Positions 15,308 to 22,945 of a stretch of 41,367 bases of DNA are shown piece by piece. This DNA comes from Deltaproteobacteria bacterium. Lineage in GTDB: Bacteria > Myxococcota > JACRCW01. Where the stretch lies: positions 1-41,367 of the forward strand of contig JACRCW010000012.1 of the NCBI GenBank assembly GCA_016218805.1. The letters are read 5' to 3'. Below the pieces are notes generated by a model. It worked only from the letters and a program-made list of their open reading frames with translations. It was not told the origin of the DNA and searched no databases. A program made the position numbers and the translations under genes. How positions within the stretch are numbered: the stretch's first letter is position 1; each line of letters opens with the position of its first letter.

Positions 15308-17611
15308 TTACGCGAAGCCCGCGCGGCGCCGCAGCACCCACTCCAGCGCCCACAGCAGCGCGAACACAGCGCCCGCCTCCCAGCGGTCCCACAGCGGCTC
15401 CGTCCGACGGCGGTGCACCCGCACGCCCTCCGGGATCTTCCATTCCAGGCCACCGACGTCGTCGGGGGAGCGCACCACAGTGCCACCGGATGCCTCAGAC
15501 AGCGCCGCCATCAACTCCGGGCGCGGCGCCCCCTCGGCGATCTCGCGGTCACTCTGGCGCACCAGGAACGCGTCCTCGTCTGACCCCAATGAGCCCGCCG
15601 CGGCGCGGGCGGTGACCCGCGCGCGGTAGGCGCCCGGCCCCGGCGAGGGGACGCGGACCACCCATTCGCCCTCCGGGCCGGTGACGCCCTTCTGCTGCGC
15701 CACCGCGCGGTACGGCACCGCGGCGTCACCGCCTTCAAGGGCGCCCTCCAGCACCAGCTCCGCGTGCGCGCCGGGCAGCGGGCGGTAGGACGCGTCAAAC
15801 GCGCGCACCACCAGCTCCACCGGTTGGCCCGGATCAAACGCGCCGCCGCGCGCCTCCACGCGCACGCGGCTGAGCGCGGGGTCACCAATGAGCCACCGGA
15901 TGGCGTTGGCCCACAGCTCGCGGTGGGCGGTGCCGCGCCCGTCCGCGCCCGCGTCCGGCAACGCCCAGAACCACAGGTTGTCCGTCATCAGGGACAGCGT
16001 CCGGCCCTTGCCCACCTCGCGCACCGCCAGCACCGGCTGGTCCCGCGGACCGCTGCGCGGCGCGGGATGGGTGAGCAGCGCCTCGGCACCGGGCGCCAAT
16101 CCGTCGGTGAGGTTGAATCCCTCAAACTGCGGCAGGCGCCCCACCACGTCTCCCACGCGGCCACCGGGCAGCGCCATGATGGGGTGGCGGCGGCCGGCCT
16201 CCGTGACGGTGGGCGTATACGGCTCCTCCACGTAGTGCCCGCGGCCCGGCGGCAGGCGCACCGGCAACACGTCCGCCAGCACCGTGCTGTCATAACCCGC
16301 CTCGGAGAAGCTGAGCTCGCCGCCCACCATGGCAAACCCGCCGCCGTTGAGCACAAACTGCCGCACGTTGGGCAGGTAGGCGCCCATCTCATACGGGCCA
16401 AAGTTGAAATTCTGGAACACGACGACGTCAAAGGTGCCCAGCTCCTCGGTGAACAGCTCACGCGTGGGGAACGGAATCAATGACAGCTCATCCTGGCGCA
16501 CGTTGGCGTTGTCCGAGGGCGTGCGCAGGATGAAGAAGCTGATGAGGTCCACCGACGGGTTCTCCTTGAGCAGCCGGCGCAGGAAGCGCACATCCCACGA
16601 CGGGCGCCCGGCCACCTGCAGCACGCGGATGCGATCCCGGATGGTCTTGAGCGTGAAGCTGCGGCGGTTGTTGTCGACGATCACCTCGCCGACCTGGGCC
16701 GGCACCTCCACGGCGTAGACGGCCTCGCCCACGTCACGCGGCTCAAACTTGAACCGCGCCACCGCGCGCCCGCCCCCGCCAGGCAGCTGCACCTGCGTGA
16801 CCGCCACCACGCGCCCGTCCCGCCGCAGCGTGACCGGCAGGTCCAGGGCGTCATACCCGGTGGCAACCAGGGTGGCCTCCACCTCCAGCGGGTTGCGCAC
16901 GAACGCAAAATCATCCGCACGCACGCTCTCCACCGCGACGTCCCGGTAGCCGCGCTCCGCACCCAGCGCCACGGTGTGCACGGGCACGCCGGCACGGCGC
17001 AGCCGCTCCGCCGCCTCCAGCGGCAGGCCGTTCCCGGGCAGGTCATGGGTGTCCGCGCCATCAGAGATCAGCAGCACGCCGGCCAGCGGCTTGCCGGGGC
17101 GCCCGTCCAGGACACCGGTGAGCGCGCGCCACAGGTCACTGCGGTCCCCCGCGGGTGCCACGGTCCGCAGCGCCTCCGCCGTGGACGGCGCCAGCGCGCG
17201 GTCAAACGTCCAGGACTCCACGCTCACGGACGGGGGCAACCGTTGCAGCGCGGCGGCCGCGACGGTGACGAATTCACGCGCGCGGTCCATGCGGGTGGCC
17301 GGCGCCTCCCCGCCCGACGGCAGCCCCATGGAGCGGCTGGTGTCCAGCAGCACCGCCACGCGTCCCGGCGTGCTGCTGACCTGCTGCAACTGCAGGCCCG
17401 GCTCCACCAGGAGGGCGGCGCCGGCCAGCAGGCCCAGCGCCCGCAGGCCCAGCAGCAGGCGGCGCGTGGCCCCCGGCGCGGTGCGCAGCGGTCCGGCCAC
17501 CACCCACGCGGCCACGGCCAGCAGCACCACGGCGGCAGCGAGCACGGGCCACGGCCACGGTGACAGCGCCGTGATGCTCCAGTCGTTGTACGCGAGGTCC
17601 TGCGCGTCCAC
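15308..17611 (-). CDS. Membrane protein with VWA and glutamine-amidotransferase-like domains
   Basis: A 767-residue protein starting at GTG 17611, three bases after the DUF4159 stop. Two N-terminal membrane helices (about 23-40 and 51-68) precede a von Willebrand factor A domain with an intact MIDAS start (DTSRS, residues 90-94) and ISDGADTHD further on. The middle contains a class-I GATase-like fold (FDVVVFQNFNFGPYEMGAY, then GGGFAMVGGE) without the catalytic Cys. An Ig-like segment and a C-terminal membrane helix (near 745-760) finish it. Such proteins usually sit in MoxR-DUF58-DUF4159-VWA clusters of unknown envelope function. Here only the DUF4159 partner is present. Confidence 0.85.
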   Translation of the reverse strand: MDAQDLAYNDWSITALSPWPWPVLAAAVVLLAVAAWVVAGPLRTAPGATRRLLLGLRALGLLAGAALLVEPGLQLQQVSSTPGRVAVLLDTSRSMGLPSGGEAPATRMDRAREFVTVAAAALQRLPPSVSVESWTFDRALAPSTAEALRTVAPAGDRSDLWRALTGVLDGRPGKPLAGVLLISDGADTHDLPGNGLPLEAAERLRRAGVPVHTVALGAERGYRDVAVESVRADDFAFVRNPLEVEATLVATGYDALDLPVTLRRDGRVVAVTQVQLPGGGGRAVARFKFEPRDVGEAVYAVEVPAQVGEVIVDNNRRSFTLKTIRDRIRVLQVAGRPSWDVRFLRRLLKENPSVDLISFFILRTPSDNANVRQDELSLIPFPTRELFTEELGTFDVVVFQNFNFGPYEMGAYLPNVRQFVLNGGGFAMVGGELSFSEAGYDSTVLADVLPVRLPPGRGHYVEEPYTPTVTEAGRRHPIMALPGGRVGDVVGRLPQFEGFNLTDGLAPGAEALLTHPAPRSGPRDQPVLAVREVGKGRTLSLMTDNLWFWALPDAGADGRGTAHRELWANAIRWLIGDPALSRVRVEARGGAFDPGQPVELVVRAFDASYRPLPGAHAELVLEGALEGGDAAVPYRAVAQQKGVTGPEGEWVVRVPSPGPGAYRARVTARAAAGSLGSDEDAFLVRQSDREIAEGAPRPELMAALSEASGGTVVRSPDDVGGLEWKIPEGVRVHRRRTEPLWDRWEAGAVFALLWALEWVLRRRAGFA

Positions 17612-17614
17612 GGG

Positions 17615-18370
17615 TCACCGCCGCCGTTTCTTGAGGATGAACGGGATGTGCACCTGGTCCTCTTTGTAGTCCAGGCAGGTGGCGTACATGACCAGGTTCA
17701 CGCCGAGCCGGAACGCGCGGTCGCGCTGCAGGTCGCCGCCGGGGACGACTTCATGCAGGTAGTAGCCAAAGTTGTCCCGCGCGTACGCGCCGCCGAGGTC
17801 ATTGACGGTCAGCACCGCGGCCACCCGGTTGTCCACGGTGATGCCCCACAGGTCCGGGCTGTTCACCATCCGTCCTTCAGCGCGGTCCAGCAGGTAGAAG
17901 CTCTTGAACAGCACGTGCTCGCGCGGAATGACGTCCAGCGGACGGTTGGACGTGAGCGCGCCAAGTTCACGGCGGAAGCTGGCGGCGGCCCCGCGGTCCA
18001 CCGCGCCGTCCACGCTGTCACACAGGATGAACCCACCAAACGCGAGATAACGCGCAAGCTTCTCCCGCGCGCGCGCGTCCAGCGGCGGGAACTCCCCGTC
18101 GGAGGTCCAGTACAGGAACGGCTGGTAGAACAGTTCGCGCGCGTCCGTGGTCACGGCGGTGGCGTCCGCGGCAACATCAATGGAGGTGCGCTTGGAGACC
18201 TCCCACAGCAGGCGGCGCATGGCCGTGGGGCGGGGATTCCAGTTCCCGCCGTGCTGGAGCTGGGCCACGGTGAAAGGGTTGTGACCGCCGGAGAGCGCGC
18301 GGGCCGCACCCGCGCCCAGCACCGCGGGGGTGGCGGCCAGCAACGCGCGACGGGTGAAGGCGCGGGACAT
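17615..18370 (-). CDS. DUF4159-family protein with Tat signal
   Basis: A 251-residue protein from ATG 18370. The N-terminus MSRAFTRRALLAATPAVLGA has a twin arginine (7-8) and a hydrophobic core, suggesting Tat export. The remainder fits DUF4159: FTVAQLQHGGNWNPRP, then FLYWTSDGEFPPLD, LARYLAFGGFILCDS and a closing NFGYYLHEV plus NLVMYATCLDYKEDQVH. It is translated just before the VWA/GATase gene and is probably its functional partner. It has no Shine-Dalgarno sequence; a TATGAC hexamer 6 nt upstream suggests a leaderless mRNA. Activity is unknown. Confidence 0.85.
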   Translation of the reverse strand: MSRAFTRRALLAATPAVLGAGAARALSGGHNPFTVAQLQHGGNWNPRPTAMRRLLWEVSKRTSIDVAADATAVTTDARELFYQPFLYWTSDGEFPPLDARAREKLARYLAFGGFILCDSVDGAVDRGAAASFRRELGALTSNRPLDVIPREHVLFKSFYLLDRAEGRMVNSPDLWGITVDNRVAAVLTVNDLGGAYARDNFGYYLHEVVPGGDLQRDRAFRLGVNLVMYATCLDYKEDQVHIPFILKKRRR

Positions 18371-18376
18371 GGGAGG

Positions 18377-18382
18377 GTCATA
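18377..18382 (-). promoter_or_regulatory. Extended -10 (TGGTATGAC) for a leaderless DUF4159 transcript
   Basis: On the minus strand TATGAC is preceded by TGG and followed by six bases and the ATG. No -35 match was found. The reading rests on the absence of a ribosome site and on similar spacing at three other genes in the window. Confidence 0.35.
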
Positions 18383-18500
18383 CCAGCCGGGGGCGGCAGC
18401 CGCCCGTGGCCAGGGAACCGTGCGGGGAGGCGGGACGCTGCGCTGCTCGTCAACCTTCCGGAGTTGCCCGTGGGCGCGGCGCTCTGGGATGGTGGCCGCC

Positions 18501-19709
18501 ATGCGCCTGCTGCTTTCCGCCACCGCCGTGCTGGTTGCCTCCACGCTTGCCCGGGCCGGCGGCCCGCCGCCCCGGCTGACGCAGCCAGGCTGGCTCCCCG
18601 CCAACGCGCGCGCGCTGGAGCGCCTCATCGCGGAGCGCGGCAGGAGCTCAGCCACGTGGGACGCGCACCACCGGCCGGTGGCGACGTTTGACTGGGACAA
18701 CACCATGATGCGCCAGGACGTGGGGGACCTGATGCTGGCCGACGCGCTCCGACGGGGGACGCTGCGGGCGCCCCCTGGCGGGCAGTGGTCCGCGGTGTAC
18801 GCAGCGCTGTCCGCTGCGGCGCAGCAGTCCCTGGCGCGCGCGTGCGGGGCCGCCGCCGAGCGCGATGGGCGGCTGCGCACGGACAAGGTGCCCGCGTGCG
18901 CGGATGAGATCCTGGCGGTGGCGCTGGACGGGCGCACCCGCGGCGGGGAGCCCGCGTACGCCACGCCGGATACGGACGCGCTGCACCACCCGTACGCGTT
19001 CTCCGCCAAGGTGTTCTGGGGCCAGCGTCACGCGGACGTCCGCGCGCAGGCGGCCGCGGCCCACCGCGCGGCGGAAAACGCGCCGGTGGGCGCCACCATG
19101 AAGGTGGGCAGCCGGGAGGCGCCGGCGTGGGTGCGCATCTACCCCGCCATGCGCGAGCTGGTGGCGGTGCTGCAGGCGGAGGGTTTTGACGTGTGGATTG
19201 TGAGCGCGTCCCTGCAGGCGGCGGTGGAGGCGGTGGCCGCGGACGTGGGTATTGCTGCGGACCACGTGGTGGGCGTGCGGCTGCAGGCGGAGCGCGACGG
19301 ACGCCTGCTCCCGCGCCTGGAGAGCTGCGGTGGCGCCGTGGACGCGGTGATGACGTGGGGCACCGGCAAGCGCTGCCACATCCAGCGCGCCATCCTGGGC
19401 GCTCCGCCGGCCATGCAGCTGCAACCGTCGGCGGGTGCGCAGCGGGTGGCGCTGGCCGCCGGAGACACGGATGGCGACGTGGCCATGCTGCAGGACGCGG
19501 AGCTGCGCCTGGTCATCAACCGGCAGAAGCCGGCGGTGCTGTGCCGCGCGCTGGCCAACCGGGATGGGCGCTGGCTGGTGCAGCCCATGTTCCTGGACCC
19601 GCTTCCGCCCCGGGCCGAGCCGTACGCGTGCGCGGGCGTGCCGGACGCCGACGGGAAGCCGCTGCCGGACGTGGCCGAGGTGGTGGAGCCGCAGCGGCGC
19701 GTGGAGTAG
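18501..19709 (+). CDS. Exported HAD-superfamily phosphatase
   Basis: A 402-residue protein; ATG 18501 begins a clear signal peptide (MRLLLSATAVLVASTLARAG). An in-frame ATG at 18489 is possible. HAD motif I is FDWDNTMM, with nucleophile D64 and general acid D66. Motif II is IVSAS, a Lys (GTGKRC) may serve as motif III, and motif IV is GDTDGD (D322, D324 and D326). It resembles phosphoserine-phosphatase-like HADs with a large helical cap between motifs I and II. It probably acts in the periplasm on a small phosphomonoester; the substrate is unknown. It is divergent from DUF4159 across 130 bp and followed 28 bp later by the PilZ gene. Confidence 0.85.
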   Translation: MRLLLSATAVLVASTLARAGGPPPRLTQPGWLPANARALERLIAERGRSSATWDAHHRPVATFDWDNTMMRQDVGDLMLADALRRGTLRAPPGGQWSAVYAALSAAAQQSLARACGAAAERDGRLRTDKVPACADEILAVALDGRTRGGEPAYATPDTDALHHPYAFSAKVFWGQRHADVRAQAAAAHRAAENAPVGATMKVGSREAPAWVRIYPAMRELVAVLQAEGFDVWIVSASLQAAVEAVAADVGIAADHVVGVRLQAERDGRLLPRLESCGGAVDAVMTWGTGKRCHIQRAILGAPPAMQLQPSAGAQRVALAAGDTDGDVAMLQDAELRLVINRQKPAVLCRALANRDGRWLVQPMFLDPLPPRAEPYACAGVPDADGKPLPDVAEVVEPQRRVE

Positions 19710-19737
19710 CGTGAGCAGAGCGACGGAGGTGCAGCGC

Positions 19738-20436
19738 ATGACGAGCGGGTCGGGCAGCCTGAAGCCGAGGGACGGTGCGCGGATTGACCTGCGGCTCCAC
19801 GTCAGCTGGAGCGCCGGGTCGCTGCGCGGCGTGGCCGAGGCGTCCGACGTCTCCCCGCAGGGCCTGCGCATTGAGACGGACGTGGCACTGGACAAGGGCG
19901 CGCGCGTGGCGCTCAGCGTTGACACCGGGGAAGGCAAGCCGGCGGAGACGCAGGCTGAGGTGGTGTGGTGCCGCACGCACCAGACGCCCACCGGCCGCAC
20001 CGTGCATGACGTGGGGCTGCAGCTGGCCACGGGCTGGTCGCATGACATGGGGAAGCTGGGCGCGGCGCTCAGCACGCTGTTCGCGCTGCAGGCGGAGAGT
20101 GATGCACGCATCCCCACGGCGCTGCCCGCGCGCCTGCCGGACGGGACGGGCGTGGAGCTGGTGGAGATCCAGATGGGCGTGCTGCGCTTCACCGGCGCGG
20201 AGGGGACCGCGCGCAAGGTGGACCGCGGCGCGGCCATGACGGTGGAGTTTGACGTTGAGGGGAGCACGCACCGCTGGCAGGGACGCGTGACCTGGCTGGC
20301 GGAGGGCGCCGGCGAGGGCGAGCGCGGGGCGGGGTTTGGCCTCACGCTGTCCGGGCTGGATGGCAACGCCAAGGCGCTGCTGGAACGCATCCGCCGGGGG
20401 CAGGCGCGCCCGGGTCCGATCCGCCTGTCCGCCTGA
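19738..20436 (+). CDS. PilZ-like protein, probably two tandem PilZ folds
   Basis: A 232-residue cytoplasmic protein. ATG 19738 has GGAGG 8 nt upstream. The N-terminal half has a c-di-GMP-type pattern, RIDLR (15-19, RxxxR) then DVSPQGLRIE (37-46, close to the D/NxSxxG motif), and a beta-barrel ending in VHDVGLQLATGW. The C-terminal half repeats the barrel pattern (FTGAEGTARKV, FDVEGSTHRWQGRVTW, GAGFGLTLSGLDG) without a binding motif. It is likely a c-di-GMP effector, perhaps with a degenerate second domain. Binding is inference; the family call is fairly firm. Confidence 0.75.
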   Translation: MTSGSGSLKPRDGARIDLRLHVSWSAGSLRGVAEASDVSPQGLRIETDVALDKGARVALSVDTGEGKPAETQAEVVWCRTHQTPTGRTVHDVGLQLATGWSHDMGKLGAALSTLFALQAESDARIPTALPARLPDGTGVELVEIQMGVLRFTGAEGTARKVDRGAAMTVEFDVEGSTHRWQGRVTWLAEGAGEGERGAGFGLTLSGLDGNAKALLERIRRGQARPGPIRLSA

Positions 20437-20511
20437 CGGCAACCGTTACAAGCGATCCAGCAGAACTCGCGGCGCGCCCCGGTGCGCGCAGGGGTGGAGG
20501 CCCCGCAGCCC

Positions 20512-21258
20512 ATGGGCGTGCTTGACGGCAAGACCGTGTTTGTGGCGGGCGGTGCCGGCAACATTGGCGGCGCGCTGGTGCGTGGGGCGCTGCGCGCGGG
20601 GGCGGCCCGGGTGCTGACGTGCAGCCGTGACACCGCGCGGTTTGAGCGGTTGCGCCGCTTTGTGGCGGACGCGGGCTTCATGGACGGGGACCGGCTGGTC
20701 ACCTTGCAGGGGGACCTGGGCAGCATGGAGGGAGCGCGCGCGGTGTTTGACGCGGTGGTGGCGCAGGCGGGCGTGCCGGACACGGTGATGGCGTCGTTGG
20801 GCGGGGGGATGGCGCCGGCCACGCTGCTGGGGACGCCGGCGGCCACCTGGTACGGCGTGCTGCGCTCCAACCTCTCCAGCCACTTTCATGCGGCGCAGAC
20901 CTTCCTGCCGGCCATGGTGGAGCGCCGCAGCGGCGCGTACCTGGTGGTGTGCGGGCACGCCGCGGACACGCCCACGCCGGAGGGCGGCGCGGTGGGTGCG
21001 GCGTCCGCTGCGGTGTTGATGCTGGCGCGCACGCTGCACGTGGAGAACCGGCGCTCCGGCGTGCGCGTGCGGCCGGTGGTGTTGATCACCGCACCGGAGT
21101 TGTGGGCCACCCTGCAGGGCACGCCGGGCGCCCACCGCGGGGATGACGTGGGCGAGTTCATGGCGCGCCTGGGCGGGGGGGATGATGCCGGGATGGATGG
21201 CGAGGTCATCCGCTATGTCACCGACTGGGCGAGCGCCAACGCGATGCTGCGCGCCTGA
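20512..21258 (+). CDS. SDR-fold protein lacking the catalytic YxxxK
   Basis: A 248-residue Rossmann protein. ATG 20512 was preferred over a GTG at 20482 because GGTGGAGG lies 11 nt upstream and the fold begins at once (GKTVFVAGGAGNIGGALVRG). The nucleotide-binding Gly-rich loop is intact (13-20), and GDLGSMEGARAVFDAVV fits the acidic adenine-binding turn. At the active site the usual Ser region reads VVCGHAA and the YxxxK position reads VGAAS, so catalytic Tyr and Lys are missing. It may be a non-catalytic NAD(P)-binding regulator or an atypical reductase. It is 75 bp after the PilZ gene and separate from the oxidase that follows. Confidence 0.85.
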   Translation: MGVLDGKTVFVAGGAGNIGGALVRGALRAGAARVLTCSRDTARFERLRRFVADAGFMDGDRLVTLQGDLGSMEGARAVFDAVVAQAGVPDTVMASLGGGMAPATLLGTPAATWYGVLRSNLSSHFHAAQTFLPAMVERRSGAYLVVCGHAADTPTPEGGAVGAASAAVLMLARTLHVENRRSGVRVRPVVLITAPELWATLQGTPGAHRGDDVGEFMARLGGGDDAGMDGEVIRYVTDWASANAMLRA

Positions 21259-21305
21259 ACCCCGGCCCGCGCACCGGCGGTGGGTGACGCCCTGCTTTGC
21301 CGTCC

Positions 21306-21334
21306 TTGACAGCACGCGAACGGCGCTGCAGATG
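21306..21334 (+). promoter_or_regulatory. Likely promoter of the multicopper oxidase
   Basis: A consensus -35, TTGACA (21306-21311), is followed by 17 bp and CAGATG (21329-21334), a weak -10. It lies about 30 nt before ATG 21365, inside the only gap between the SDR and oxidase genes. Confidence 0.4.
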
Positions 21335-21364
21335 GCCGCGTTCCAAATTCCAAGCGGAGCATCC

Positions 21365-22876
21365 ATGCGCGTTGTCCCACTCCTTGTGGTGGTCACCCTT
21401 GCGGCCTGCGCCCCCGGCGCGGACGGGGCCGGTCACGGAGGCACCTCCTCGTCCTCCGGCGCCGCCACCGGTTCGTCGTCCTCATCATCATCGTCGTCGT
21501 CGGGCAGCGCCGTGGCGCCGCCCCAACTGCCTGCCCTGCTCCACACCACGGTGGCGCAAGACGTCAACCCCGACCCGCAGGTGGTGGAGGTGGACCTGGT
21601 GGCGTCCGTGGTGGAGCACGCCTTTGCGGACGGCCGCCTGACGCAGGCGTACGCCTACAACGGGCTCATTCCCGGGCCAACGCTGCAACTGCAGCGCGGC
21701 CAGCGGCTGCTGGTGCATTTCACCAACCAACTGCCGGAACCCACCACGATTCACTGGCACGGTCTGCGGATTCCCGACACGATGGACGGCACACCCATGA
21801 CGCAGACGCCGGTGCCGCCGGGCGGGTCCTTCACGTATGACTTCACGCCGCCGGACGCCGGCAACTTCTGGTACCACCCGCATTACAACACGCCGCAGCA
21901 GATGGAACGCGGCCTGATGGGTGCCGTCGTCGTGCACGAGGACCCCGCGGTGGCATTTGACGCCGAGCGCATCATCTTCACGGATGACGTGCGGCTGGAG
22001 GCGGACGGGAGCCTGGCGCCGTTCCAGCAGTCCGGGATGGACGTCATGCACGGGCGCGGCGGCAACGTGCTGCTGCTCAATGGTGCGGAAGCGCCGCGGG
22101 CGCCGGTGACCGTCACGCGGGGCACGCAGGAGCGCTGGCGCGTGTTCAACGGGGCCAACGCGCGGACCATGTCGCTGTCGGTGGCGGGCGCCACCTTCGC
22201 GGTGTTTGGCACGGATGGCGGTCCGCTGCCGCGGCCACGCGTCCGCGCGCGCCTCTCCGTGGCGGCGGGCGAACGCTACGACGTGCTGGTGTACTTTGAC
22301 GGAGCGCCGGGAAGCACCGCGGCGCTGCTGAGCCACGTGCTGGTGCTGGACGGCAACGGCAACGTGGTGGAGGAGGAGCGGGTGCTGCAGGAGTTCCAGG
22401 TGGCCACCGCGCCGGACGCCCCGCTGCGGGACATTGTGCTGCCGTCCTCCGCGGAGGTGACCCTGCCACCGGAGGGCCCGCCGGACCGCACCCTGGTCAT
22501 CTCCGGGTACAACGACGGGACTGTGCACTTCACCATCAACGGCAGGTCGTTCCCTGACGAGGAGGCGTGGGAGACCACGCAGGGCACCACGGCGCAGGTG
22601 CGCATTGACAACCAGCTTGGCATGGAGCACCCGTTCCACTTCCACGGGCAGTTCTTCCGCGTGCTGGCACCTGCCGCCCGGGTGCGGTCCGACCCCGGGG
22701 TGAAGGACACCGTGCTGGTGGCCGGCGGCGAAACCGTCACGGTCCTGGTGGACTTCAGCAACCCCGGCCATTGGATGTACCACTGCCACATCCTGGAACA
22801 CGCGGAGGCGGGCATGGGGGCGCACGTGACGGTGCACCCGGACGGGTCCGGTCACGCGCCCGGCACCGGGCATTGA
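21365..22876 (+). CDS. Multicopper oxidase (laccase-like) lipoprotein
   Basis: A 503-residue protein; GGAG lies 5 nt before ATG 21365. The signal ends in LAAC (lipidated C15), followed by a Ser-rich linker (about 25-47) and three cupredoxin domains. All four copper motifs are present: HWHG (130-133), WYHPH (169-173), HPFHFHG (422-428) and HCHILEHAEAGM (473-484), whose Cys and Met are type-1 copper ligands. This is sufficient for one-electron oxidation of substrates with reduction of oxygen to water at the cell surface. The substrate (Cu(I), Mn(II), phenolics) cannot be told. There is no Met-rich insert like CueO. No copper regulator is adjacent. Confidence 0.95.
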   Translation: MRVVPLLVVVTLAACAPGADGAGHGGTSSSSGAATGSSSSSSSSSSGSAVAPPQLPALLHTTVAQDVNPDPQVVEVDLVASVVEHAFADGRLTQAYAYNGLIPGPTLQLQRGQRLLVHFTNQLPEPTTIHWHGLRIPDTMDGTPMTQTPVPPGGSFTYDFTPPDAGNFWYHPHYNTPQQMERGLMGAVVVHEDPAVAFDAERIIFTDDVRLEADGSLAPFQQSGMDVMHGRGGNVLLLNGAEAPRAPVTVTRGTQERWRVFNGANARTMSLSVAGATFAVFGTDGGPLPRPRVRARLSVAAGERYDVLVYFDGAPGSTAALLSHVLVLDGNGNVVEEERVLQEFQVATAPDAPLRDIVLPSSAEVTLPPEGPPDRTLVISGYNDGTVHFTINGRSFPDEEAWETTQGTTAQVRIDNQLGMEHPFHFHGQFFRVLAPAARVRSDPGVKDTVLVAGGETVTVLVDFSNPGHWMYHCHILEHAEAGMGAHVTVHPDGSGHAPGTGH

Positions 22877-22910
22877 CCGCGGTCCCACCGCACCCGCGCA
22901 CGGTCCGGCC

Positions 22911-22939
22911 CTGCCCCCGTCAGGCGCTTCTGCTATGTG
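22911..22939 (+). promoter_or_regulatory. Possible promoter of the MTHFR fusion, leaderless
   Basis: CTGCCC (22911-22916), a 17-bp spacer and TATGTG (22934-22939, preceded by TGC as in extended -10 elements) lie 6 nt before ATG 22946. No ribosome site is visible. Confidence 0.35.
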
Positions 22940-22945
22940 CGGGCC

